Origin: Spirochaetaceae bacterium | GTDB lineage: Bacteria > Spirochaetota > Spirochaetia > DSM-27196 > PXBQ01 | Length of the DNA: 8,343 nucleotides | NCBI GenBank assembly: GCA_003566875.1 | Contig: PXBQ01000443.1 | Coordinates: 1-8,343, forward strand | Reading direction: 5' to 3' | Part shown: one piece after another, positions 1-5,828 of the stretch | Layout: the number at the start of each line of letters is the position of its first letter | Position numbering within the stretch: position 1 is the first letter of the stretch | The notes under the pieces: generated by a model | Seen by the model: only the letters and a program-made list of their open reading frames with translations | Told to the model about the DNA's origin: nothing | Database searches by the model: none | Translations under genes and position numbers: made by a program

Positions 1-759
1 ATCGACGGCGACTGGGCGCTTTTGATCGACTCGACGTGGTACTTCTGGGCCGACGGGCGAATGTTACCCGAGTCAGAGCGCGACGCCGCCGAATCGTACG
101 CGCGGTACAACTTCTCCCCGTACACGCCAGGACCACCGAGACTACGAACCGTCGAGCCCGAACAGGCGGAACACCTTCGGCGCTTCACGTCCGCGATCGA
201 GTTCCTCCAGCCGCCGCGCCATCCGGGCTTCACGAACGCGTTGTACCGTATCGAAAACCGCGCGGATACGTTTCGGGAGATACTACCGGTGAGCTTTCTC
301 GGGATGAGGACGAATGTCCACCGGATGATCACGGTTCCGCTCGGCAGAGTCGAGCGCGAGATCACCGACACGATGCAGGCCGACCCCGAAGTCCGCGCGT
401 TCGTTCGCAGCCTGAGGCAGGCGAGTGGGTTTTTCTGGAGGAACATCTCGGGTTCGCAGACGGTGAGCTACCACGCGTATGGAATCGCGGTCGACCTGCT
501 TCCGGCGGGCTACTCAAACAGATTTGCGTACTGGAGATGGGCGCGCGCGGCCGGTATCGTCGAGTGGTGGGAGGTCCCCCTCGAACGCCGCTGGAGCGTG
601 CCGCAACCGGTCATCGACGCGTTCGAGAAAAACGGGTTCGTCTGGGGCGGGAAATGGCTGAGGTTTGACGCGATCCACTTCGAGTACCGTCCGGAAGTTA
701 TCCTGCTTTCCCGGTGGCTCGGCCTCGATCCGGATCGAACCGTCGAGTTCGAGCAGTAG
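1..759 (+). CDS. M15 family zinc peptidase (D-Ala-D-Ala carboxypeptidase / peptidoglycan endopeptidase-like), 5'-truncated
   Basis: The reading frame is open from the first base, so the gene starts outside the window; 252 residues and a TAG stop are visible. Numbered from base 1, the C-terminal half carries the M15 zinc site: SYHAYGIAVD supplies His158 and Asp165, and FDAIHFEY supplies His226 with a DxxH Asp223 that would act as general base. The spacing and the closing HFEY resemble the VanY/Peptidase_M15_4 group, which cleaves D-Ala-D-Ala or L-Ala-D-Glu bonds in peptidoglycan stem peptides. The approximately 150 residues before the zinc site are an N-terminal region I do not recognise, beginning with a Trp/Tyr-rich 'STWYFWADGR' stretch. 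Any signal peptide would lie upstream of the window, so export to the periplasm is inferred from the family. Which bond is cut cannot be told from sequence. The gene converges on the SMP-30-type gene with only 26 bases between stop codons. Confidence 0.85.
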   Translation: MDGDWALLIDSTWYFWADGRMLPESERDAAESYARYNFSPYTPGPPRLRTVEPEQAEHLRRFTSAIEFLQPPRHPGFTNALYRIENRADTFREILPVSFLGMRTNVHRMITVPLGRVEREITDTMQADPEVRAFVRSLRQASGFFWRNISGSQTVSYHAYGIAVDLLPAGYSNRFAYWRWARAAGIVEWWEVPLERRWSVPQPVIDAFEKNGFVWGGKWLRFDAIHFEYRPEVILLSRWLGLDPDRTVEFEQ

Positions 760-785
760 CTGCGAGATGGCTATCGGCGTGCCCG

Positions 786-1697
786 CTACGCGACGCCACG
801 CGCGTTCACGAACAACGAGTACGCAGACGTCGTCGCGGTGATGAATAACCGGTTTCGGTACGGACCACCGAACGTGAGGTTCGAGACCTTCTCGGGCAAC
901 GATATCCGTCCGAGTAGATCGCCGGTCGGGGCGTAACAGTTCACACCGGCCCCCGCGCTTGTCCAGACGTTTCCGGCCGTATCGAGCCGAAAGCCGTCGA
1001 ATAACCCGTCGGTCAACGTCGCAAATACGTCGCCGCCCGAAAGCCGTCGTCCGTCACGAACCAAAAACGACCGGATGTGCCGGGGACCGTCGGGGCTCTC
1101 GGTAGCGCCGGTGTCGGCAATATACAACACCGACTCGTCGGGTGAAAACGCGATTCCGTTCGGCTGCACGAAGTCGTCGGCGACGATAGCGAGAGTTCCG
1201 TCGGCGGGATCGAACCGGAACACGTAGTTCCCGTCGAGTTCGCGGTCGCTCTTGTGCCCTTCGTGGTCCGACTTGATCCCGTACGTGGGGTCGGTAAACC
1301 AAATCGTACCGTCAGACTTCACGACCGCGTCGTTCGGGGAGTTGAGCTTCTTTCCTCGGTACCTGTCGACGATCACGGTTTTTCTTCCGTCGTACTCGGT
1401 CCTGCTCACGCTTCTCGACCCGTGTTCGCACGTGACGAGTCGTCCCGCGAGATCACGGGTATTGCCGTTCGAGTGGTCCGCCGGGACGCGAAACTCCCTT
1501 TCGCCTAATCCGTCGATCCACTGCATCATTCGATCGTTCGGGATGTCGCTGCAGAGGAAATAGTCACCGTCGGCAAAATACACCGGGCCCTCGGCCCATC
1601 GCATCCCGGTGAAAAGTTTTTCCAGTACGCACGTTTCGCTGATCAAGCCCTTGAAACGCGCATCGACAACGGTAACCTCGTTCGAAGAATCGCTCAC
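786..1697 (-). CDS. SMP-30/gluconolactonase/LRE-like family protein
   Basis: This 303-residue protein is a six-bladed beta-propeller lactonase of the usual family length. The metal-binding residues of the SMP-30 family can be placed: Glu36 in RWAEGP, Asn122 in NSPND, Asn180 in QPNGIAF and Asp234 in DGFRLD. The spacing is close to that of human SMP-30 (18, 103, 154, 204). The stretch LVTCEHGSRSVSRTE is typical of bacterial members annotated as gluconolactonase. The family opens sugar lactones such as glucono-1,5-lactone with a divalent metal; the substrate here is unknown. No signal peptide is evident, so it is probably cytoplasmic. I chose the GTG at 1697 because a GGAGG ribosome site lies 5 bases upstream and residues before it do not look like the family. 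The longer ATG start at 1811 would overlap the preceding gene by 80 bases. It is the last gene of a possible three-gene leftward operon. Confidence 0.88.
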   Translation of the reverse strand: MSDSSNEVTVVDARFKGLISETCVLEKLFTGMRWAEGPVYFADGDYFLCSDIPNDRMMQWIDGLGEREFRVPADHSNGNTRDLAGRLVTCEHGSRSVSRTEYDGRKTVIVDRYRGKKLNSPNDAVVKSDGTIWFTDPTYGIKSDHEGHKSDRELDGNYVFRFDPADGTLAIVADDFVQPNGIAFSPDESVLYIADTGATESPDGPRHIRSFLVRDGRRLSGGDVFATLTDGLFDGFRLDTAGNVWTSAGAGVNCYAPTGDLLGRISLPEKVSNLTFGGPYRNRLFITATTSAYSLFVNARGVA

Positions 1698-1702
1698 AGA
1701 TG

Positions 1703-1707
1703 CCTCC
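1703..1707 (-). promoter_or_regulatory. Shine-Dalgarno site of the SMP-30-type gene
   Basis: On the minus strand this reads GGAGG, 5 bases before the GTG at 1697. It decides the start of the SMP-30-type gene and lies in the 34-base gap after the hexokinase-family gene. Confidence 0.8.
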
Positions 1708-1731
1708 GCCGTGCTTGGGATCGTGTTTGCA

Positions 1732-3057
1732 TCAAAGTGGTCTCCGTGCAGCGACCGCCGCCCCAACGAGCGCCGCAAATGGCATTTCGGCGAAGTACAG
1801 GCGATACCCATGTCGATCCGCCAACTTCTCCGTGAGTATCCGCTCGGTCTCGGCCCGGAGACCGACGGTATTCTCGAACACCGGTCCGGTCAAAACGAGA
1901 CACATCGGCTGGTCGGGGTTGCGCCCGGCCCCGGACCGCATTGCGAGCGCGCCGACAACGGCCGCGGAGAAACACGCGGCGCGCGAGACGAGCAATCGGC
2001 AGATCGACGCGGCAACATCACCGTCGGACACCGGTGCCGACATGAGCGCCGTGCCGAGCGAAGACGCGTACGTCGACCTCCCTCGTCTGCCCGCCCCGCC
2101 GATGCTTTCTCCGAGATACAGGCTCAAGTCACTGCTCGAGAGACGATCGAGCGCGAGAATTCTCTTGGCACCGTCGGGTGAAAAAGCGCCGTCGCGCGCC
2201 GCGGCGTGAAGCACCGCGAGAACATACGGCCCGAGGTACCGGCCGCCGAGCATCTTGCCGAAAGCGCCTATCCGCGAGCCGTCGGGCTGCGAGTCGCGTG
2301 TCCTAACGTCGAACTCGGTGTCGCGGTCGGTCACAAAACGCGAGCGGTGGTGCGACAAGTCCAGGAACACGATCCGCCGCCGCGACACACCCGACGTCGT
2401 CAGCCGGGACTCCTCGTAACACGCGTGGGCGTCGGGATCGACGATGCACCCGATCGCCGACTCAAACTCCGGGTGCACTCCCTGAACCGCTTCGGACGCG
2501 AGCATCGTCGCGACAGCCGGGTTGCACACGACGCACCGTACCCCTTCGATCACCGAATCGCCGTATGCGCCGAGCAGCTGCGCGCGTATCGAGAACCCCG
2601 GGTCGGCCTCGAACACCGCATCGCCGTCGGGTGACATCTGAATCGGGTACCCCAAACACACACCGATCGTTCCACAATCCTGCACAAGATCGGTGGTCAA
2701 ACGCGCGATCCGCACGAACAGCTCGCGCGGGCCGGCCGCGAAATCGGGCAACTCGGCCGAGATCTCCGACTTTAGGGTGAGCGCTCCGTTTTCGGAAAAC
2801 GAGACAAGCGCGGCGTGGAGTTTTTCTCGCGCGGCGTGGATTACACACGTCGGCAGACTCGGGGCGGCTCGTCGCAGATGCGAAAACGGTGTCACGACGG
2901 CAGAAATGCCGGTCTGCACCCCCGACAGAGCGTCGTCGACCGCCCCCGAGATCTCGGCGCAGAGTTCGTCGAAAGATAAATCGCCGACGTACATGCCGCC
3001 GGCCCGGAGAAAAGCTACAGCGGAGTTCGACTCCGGTACGCGCGTCGTAGTTGCCAC
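1732..3057 (-). CDS. Hexokinase-family protein lacking the catalytic residues (putative pseudohexokinase)
   Basis: This is an intact 441-codon frame. Its length and order of segments match single-domain hexokinases: N-terminal helix (VAFLRAGGMYVGDLSFDEL), a small-domain start near 72-87, 'GVCLGYPIQ' at 132-140, 'CVVCNPAVATML' at 176-187, 'ACYEE' at 212-216, 'FGKMLGGRYLG' at 266-276, and a late helix 'SICRLLVSRAACFSAAVVGAL' at 351-371. The residues that bind sugar and ATP are mostly replaced, including the catalytic Asp (Asn179-Pro180 where NDT is expected). It is therefore probably a non-catalytic sugar-kinase fold with a sensing, structural or regulatory role; that role is inference. No frameshift or internal stop is seen, which argues against decay. 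The GTG start at 3057 has no clear Shine-Dalgarno; ATG at 2994 is an alternative but would cut into the N-terminal helix. The gene lies 60 bases after the YkgJ-type gene and 34 before the SMP-30-type gene. Family call by eye only; a divergent ROK or other actin-fold protein is the alternative. Confidence 0.7.
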   Translation of the reverse strand: MATTTRVPESNSAVAFLRAGGMYVGDLSFDELCAEISGAVDDALSGVQTGISAVVTPFSHLRRAAPSLPTCVIHAAREKLHAALVSFSENGALTLKSEISAELPDFAAGPRELFVRIARLTTDLVQDCGTIGVCLGYPIQMSPDGDAVFEADPGFSIRAQLLGAYGDSVIEGVRCVVCNPAVATMLASEAVQGVHPEFESAIGCIVDPDAHACYEESRLTTSGVSRRRIVFLDLSHHRSRFVTDRDTEFDVRTRDSQPDGSRIGAFGKMLGGRYLGPYVLAVLHAAARDGAFSPDGAKRILALDRLSSSDLSLYLGESIGGAGRRGRSTYASSLGTALMSAPVSDGDVAASICRLLVSRAACFSAAVVGALAMRSGAGRNPDQPMCLVLTGPVFENTVGLRAETERILTEKLADRHGYRLYFAEMPFAALVGAAVAARRPL

Positions 3058-3063
3058 GCCGAT

Positions 3064-3092
3064 AAAGTATTCGCTGATCGTGATTTGGTCAA
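3064..3092 (-). promoter_or_regulatory. Possible sigma-70-type promoter before the hexokinase-family gene
   Basis: Read on the minus strand, TTGACC (3087-3092) is separated by exactly 17 bases from TACTTT (3064-3069). The -35 matches consensus at five of six positions, the -10 at only three. A start about 7 bases downstream would fall at or near the GTG at 3057, implying a leaderless transcript or a later start such as ATG 2994. The pattern may be chance. Confidence 0.22.
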
Positions 3093-3117
3093 TCCTGCCG
3101 AAGCCGGGCCGGCAATT

Positions 3118-3738
3118 CTACGCCGAGCCGTCGCAGAGAAACACACCGTGTTTTCCGGCGAAACGGTGTCCGGCGGCGGTACGCAAAAAAGCCGCATTCA
3201 GCGCATCGAGTTCGGTGTTCAGCGCGTTCATGTCGAAACACTCGCCGTCGGTGAAAGTCGGTCGGTTCGGATCCTGACCGGTGAAGTTCAGATCGCACCA
3301 CACGGTTGTGAACGCGTCGTCGCTCACGACGCCGGTTTCGTCATACGAAACGACGCGGTAGCGCAGCGGAAGCCCGTGTACGCGGCACACAAGCGGCCGG
3401 TCACGGTAGATCGAGCACACCCCGTCGCGCAAGAATCCGCACGGATTCGGCGGAGGATGCGATACGAGCGCGCGCGGCGGGGAGTTGCTCTTCTCATTGA
3501 GGTCGGTCATCGCATCGGCTCCGATCACCGCACGTACGATGTACCACTCGACCGGAAGCACCGATATCCGGGTACAACACGCAGCGCATCCGGCGGCGCA
3601 CTTCATCCGGGAACGGTGGGCGCCAACGAGGTGCGAGACTCCCGCATCGACGCGAGACGCCAATTCTCGGTACCGATCGAGAACATCTGCGAGCCGGTCT
3701 ACGCCGCGGAGCGGCCGGAGATTTCCGCCAGGGTTCAT
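3118..3738 (-). CDS. YkgJ family cysteine-cluster (CxxCxxCC-type) protein
   Basis: The 206-residue protein has the two cysteine blocks of the YkgJ family (UPF0153 type): CAAGCAACC (Cys47, 51, 54, 55) and, later, PCGFLRDGVCSIYRDRPLVCR (Cys100, 108, 118), where 'G.CSIY..RP..CR' is the family hallmark. Three more cysteines follow at 148, 167 and 202, ten in all. The family is thought to bind zinc or an iron-sulfur cluster; no general biochemical role is established and I do not assign one. There is no signal peptide or membrane segment, so it should be cytoplasmic. ATG 3738 is supported by GAGG at 3749-3752 on the minus strand, with a somewhat long 10-base spacing. It is the first gene of the leftward set, diverging from the ABC exporter operon across a 239-base region. 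Its stop codon lies in the same frame as the hexokinase-family gene 60 bases downstream. Confidence 0.87.
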   Translation of the reverse strand: MNPGGNLRPLRGVDRLADVLDRYRELASRVDAGVSHLVGAHRSRMKCAAGCAACCTRISVLPVEWYIVRAVIGADAMTDLNEKSNSPPRALVSHPPPNPCGFLRDGVCSIYRDRPLVCRVHGLPLRYRVVSYDETGVVSDDAFTTVWCDLNFTGQDPNRPTFTDGECFDMNALNTELDALNAAFLRTAAGHRFAGKHGVFLCDGSA

Positions 3739-3768
3739 CTTTTCGGGACCTCAAGCTTCACGGTGCCC

Positions 3769-3786
3769 GAAACTCGGCGGAGTTTC
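3769..3786. repeat. 7-bp inverted repeat GAAACTC-ggcg-GAGTTTC
   Basis: A perfect 7-base inverted repeat with a 4-base loop lies 31 bases upstream of the YkgJ-type start codon. Outer TGCC/GGCA arms can extend it across a small internal loop. It is not followed by a T run on either strand, so it is more likely an operator or a 5'-leader hairpin than a terminator. Confidence 0.4.
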
Positions 3787-3843
3787 AAGGCAATAATTTC
3801 AACGCAATGTCGACGCAAAAAGACGTGCGAGTATTCCGATCGC

Positions 3844-3872
3844 TTGCCCCTTTTTCGCGATTGGGGTATTGT
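3844..3872 (+). promoter_or_regulatory. Candidate promoter of the ABC exporter operon
   Basis: TTGCCC (3844-3849) and TATTGT (3867-3872) are separated by 17 bases, each matching the sigma-70 consensus at four of six positions. A start near 3879 would give a leader of about 100 bases containing the terminator hairpin at 3908-3932. Promoter calls by eye in GC-rich DNA are uncertain. Confidence 0.38.
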
Positions 3873-3907
3873 TTCCCGGGCGAGAAAGACAATCAAAAAA
3901 ACGCGCC

Positions 3908-3932
3908 GCCACCCGCTCAGGTGGCCTTTTTT
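3908..3932 (+). terminator. Intrinsic terminator-like hairpin in the ABC operon leader
   Basis: GCCACC (3908-3913), a 6-base loop and GGTGGC (3920-3925) form a six-pair stem, followed by one C and six T residues (3927-3932). This is the classic rho-independent form for rightward transcription. Seven A residues at 3895-3901 lie 6 bases upstream of the stem, so it could act weakly leftward too. No rightward gene ends here; the hairpin sits 45 bases before the first ABC start, consistent with an attenuator or with the end of a short untranslated RNA. Confidence 0.68.
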
Positions 3933-3956
3933 GTCGGGTTCGCGAGAAATCCCGAC
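3933..3956 (+). promoter_or_regulatory. Second leader hairpin before the ABC ribosome site
   Basis: GTCGGG (3933-3938) pairs perfectly with CCCGAC (3951-3956) around a 12-base loop, directly after the T run and 10 bases before the AAGG ribosome site. ACCCG (3911-3915) could instead pair with CGGGT (3935-3939), which would break both this hairpin and the terminator stem. The alternative pairing is only 5 bp. Confidence 0.33.
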
Positions 3957-3966
3957 CATACGGTAC

Positions 3967-3970
3967 AAGG
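3967..3970 (+). promoter_or_regulatory. Ribosome binding site of the first ABC gene
   Basis: AAGG lies 7 bases before ATG 3978. It favours this start over the in-frame ATG at 3807, which has no ribosome site. Confidence 0.6.
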
Positions 3971-3977
3971 ATTGGTC

Positions 3978-5828
3978 ATGACTACGCAGACAACACTTTC
4001 CTCGGACGGTCCCCGGTTGAAGACCGGGCTCGGAGTTCTTGCGCGCGTGACGCGCATGGCGTTCAAGCATTACTGGCGAATGTCGATCGCGATCTCGGCG
4101 ACCTTTGTCGCGGTCGTATTCCAGCTCTTCATCCCGCAACTTCTCGGTCGGGCCGTCGATCTGGCTCACGATCTCTTCCTTCGAGGTGTGGGATCGGCCG
4201 ACGGGCGTGAAGCGCTGCTCACGACGGGTCTGCTTCTTTTTGGCGCGAGCATCCTGCGCGGCGCGTTCACGATGCTGCACAACTACCAGGGTGAAGCGGT
4301 CGGCCAAAGCATAGGATACGAGCTTAGACTCGCGATGTACCGAAAGATTCAACAGCTCAGCTTCAGTTATCACGATCGTGTTCACAGCGGCGATCTCATC
4401 ACGCGTTCGATGCTCGACGTCGAAGGCGTCAGGCTCTGGGTGAACACGGGTATCCTTCGGCTCTTTGTCCTCACGGTTCTGATCGGCGTCGGTGCGTTCC
4501 TGTTGATCAGGACCGATCTGTTGCTCGGTCTACTCGCGCTAAGTTTCGTCCCGTTTGTCGGGTGGCGCGCGATCGTGACTCGTCTCAGGCTGCGTGAGAG
4601 CTGGCATCGGCTCCAGGAACGCCTCTCGGTGCTGACGCGCGTTATGGAGGAAAACCTCAACGGCATCCGCGTCGTCCGGTCGTTTTGCTCGCAAGACCAC
4701 GAGATGGAGAAGTTCGATCAGGCGTCTAATCGGGCGATCGGGCTCACCCGAAACAGAATCGCGCTCAGGGTGAAAAACGGAACTCTCATGACGTTCGCGT
4801 ACTTTATCTCGATGGCGCTGGTGCTCTGGGTCGGCGGGCAAAAAACGCTCGCCGGTGAGATATCGGTCGGGCGGCTGACCGAGTTCCTCGCGTTCATGAC
4901 GATTCTTCAGATGCCGGTCCGCCAACTCGGGATGCTCGTGAACTCGGTCGCGCGCGCGACGACATCGGGCGAGCGGTTGTTCTCGATCCTCGACCTCGAA
5001 CCCGAGATTCACGACAAACCCGGCGCGCAAGACCTGAAGATCACCGACGGTATTCTTCGCTTCGACGACGTCTACTTTAAGTACAACGAGGGAGACCGCA
5101 GAGAGCACGACTTATCGGCGATTAGCTTCGAGGTTGGGCCCGGTAAGACGCTCGGGATCGTCGGCCCTCCCGGCGCGGGAAAATCTACGATCGCGCACCT
5201 TATCCCTCGCTTCTACGACGCCACCTCAGGCAGAATCACGATCGACGGGCAGGACATCCGCGACGTAACGCTGAAGTCATTGCGGACCGCGGTGAGCGTG
5301 ATTCAACAGGATACGTTCCTGTTCACCTCGGGAATCGAGAACAACCTCGCGTACGGCGACCCGTGGGCCGAGAGGGACAAGATTATCTGGGCCGCGGAGG
5401 CCGCGCAACTTCATTCGTACATCGACCAGCTCCCGAAAGGCTACGGGACGCTCGTCGGTGAGCGCGGCGTCTCGCTCTCGGGCGGACAGAGACAGCGCCT
5501 CGCGATCGCACGCACATTGCTGCTCGAGTCGCCGATCATGGTCTTCGACGACTCGACGGCAGCGATCGACGCGGCAACCGAACGGCGTATCCGGTCGGCG
5601 GTCGCGGGGATTTCGCACAAACACGCGACGATCATCATCTCGCACCGGTTGAGCTCGCTCATGCACGCCGACGAGATCCTGTTCGTCGACGACGGTCGGA
5701 TCATTGAGCGAGGTAATCACGCCGAGTTGCTGGCGCTGAACGGGCGGTACAAGGCGCTGTACGAACTCCAGTCCAATCCCGACGACGATGCGCACGAAGC
5801 AGTACGAGGAGTAACACATGAGCGATAA
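3978..5828 (+). CDS. ABC exporter, heterodimer subunit with degenerate Walker B (BmrC/SmdA/TM287-like)
   Basis: This 616-residue protein is a fused exporter half. Hydrophobic segments near 35-55, 79-100, 157-197 and 269-320 form the usual six-helix transmembrane domain, followed by a nucleotide-binding domain: Walker A GPPGAGKST (396-404), Q-loop near Gln443-444, signature LSGGQ (500-504), Walker B IMVFDD (520-525), D-loop around AAID, and H-loop His556. The catalytic Glu after Walker B is replaced by Asp525, while the signature is perfect. This is the pattern of the degenerate-site subunit of heterodimeric exporters, which move drugs, lipids or peptides outward across the inner membrane. The substrate cannot be read from sequence. 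The start is set by AAGG 7 bases before ATG 3978. The gene overlaps the partner subunit by 11 bases. Its leader holds a terminator-like hairpin that may regulate the operon. Confidence 0.93.
   Translation: MTTQTTLSSDGPRLKTGLGVLARVTRMAFKHYWRMSIAISATFVAVVFQLFIPQLLGRAVDLAHDLFLRGVGSADGREALLTTGLLLFGASILRGAFTMLHNYQGEAVGQSIGYELRLAMYRKIQQLSFSYHDRVHSGDLITRSMLDVEGVRLWVNTGILRLFVLTVLIGVGAFLLIRTDLLLGLLALSFVPFVGWRAIVTRLRLRESWHRLQERLSVLTRVMEENLNGIRVVRSFCSQDHEMEKFDQASNRAIGLTRNRIALRVKNGTLMTFAYFISMALVLWVGGQKTLAGEISVGRLTEFLAFMTILQMPVRQLGMLVNSVARATTSGERLFSILDLEPEIHDKPGAQDLKITDGILRFDDVYFKYNEGDRREHDLSAISFEVGPGKTLGIVGPPGAGKSTIAHLIPRFYDATSGRITIDGQDIRDVTLKSLRTAVSVIQQDTFLFTSGIENNLAYGDPWAERDKIIWAAEAAQLHSYIDQLPKGYGTLVGERGVSLSGGQRQRLAIARTLLLESPIMVFDDSTAAIDAATERRIRSAVAGISHKHATIIISHRLSSLMHADEILFVDDGRIIERGNHAELLALNGRYKALYELQSNPDDDAHEAVRGVTHER
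5806..5811 (+). promoter_or_regulatory. Ribosome binding site of the second ABC gene, inside the first
   Basis: GAGGAG lies within the last codons of the first ABC gene, 6 bases before ATG 5818. With the 11-base overlap it implies translational coupling of the two exporter halves. Confidence 0.75.

Larger units (their letters stand above)
3739..3977. other. Divergent intergenic region between the YkgJ-type gene and the ABC exporter operon
   Basis: No convincing gene lies here. All three plus-strand frames happen to be open across the right part, so a 57-codon N-terminal extension of the first ABC gene from ATG 3807 is possible on paper. It lacks a ribosome site and contains the terminator hairpin, and I reject it. 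The region holds an inverted repeat near the YkgJ-type start, a candidate rightward promoter, a terminator-like hairpin and a second hairpin before the ABC ribosome site. I found no convincing leftward promoter. Confidence 0.7.

Noticed and set aside
776..797. GGCGT/ACGCC hairpin at the convergent M15 and SMP-30-type gene ends
   Set aside because: Only five pairs around a 12-base loop, overlapping the SMP-30-type stop codon and without a T run; not distinguishable from chance in this base composition.
1698..1811. N-terminal extension of the SMP-30-type protein from ATG 1811
   Set aside because: It would overlap the upstream gene by 80 bases and the extra residues do not resemble the family; GTG 1697 has GGAGG 5 bases upstream.
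2206..2634. Plus-strand open frames opposite the hexokinase-family gene
   Set aside because: Their translations are Arg/His-rich shadows with no motif, while the minus strand gives a full-length family match.
3015..3040. tRNA-like T-arm (TTCGACT with flanking CGGAG/CTCCG)
   Set aside because: The stem closes on a loop too short for a T-arm, there is no acceptor, D-arm or anticodon arm around it, and it lies inside a coding frame.
3780..3860. Leftward promoter for the YkgJ-type gene (TTGCGT and TATTGC, 17 bases apart on the minus strand)
   Set aside because: Both elements match consensus at only about three of six positions; too weak to report as a feature.
3807..3977. N-terminal extension of the first ABC gene (57 codons from ATG 3807)
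   Set aside because: It has no ribosome site, includes the terminator hairpin and reads as low-complexity non-family sequence; ATG 3978 has AAGG at good spacing and gives the usual exporter length.
3085..3981. Long plus-strand open frame (298 codons) opposite the YkgJ-type gene, ending in an ATGA overlap with the first ABC gene
   Set aside because: The antisense strand carries the clear YkgJ cysteine motifs; the plus-strand translation is Arg-rich without recognisable features and lacks a ribosome site. It is a GC-rich shadow.
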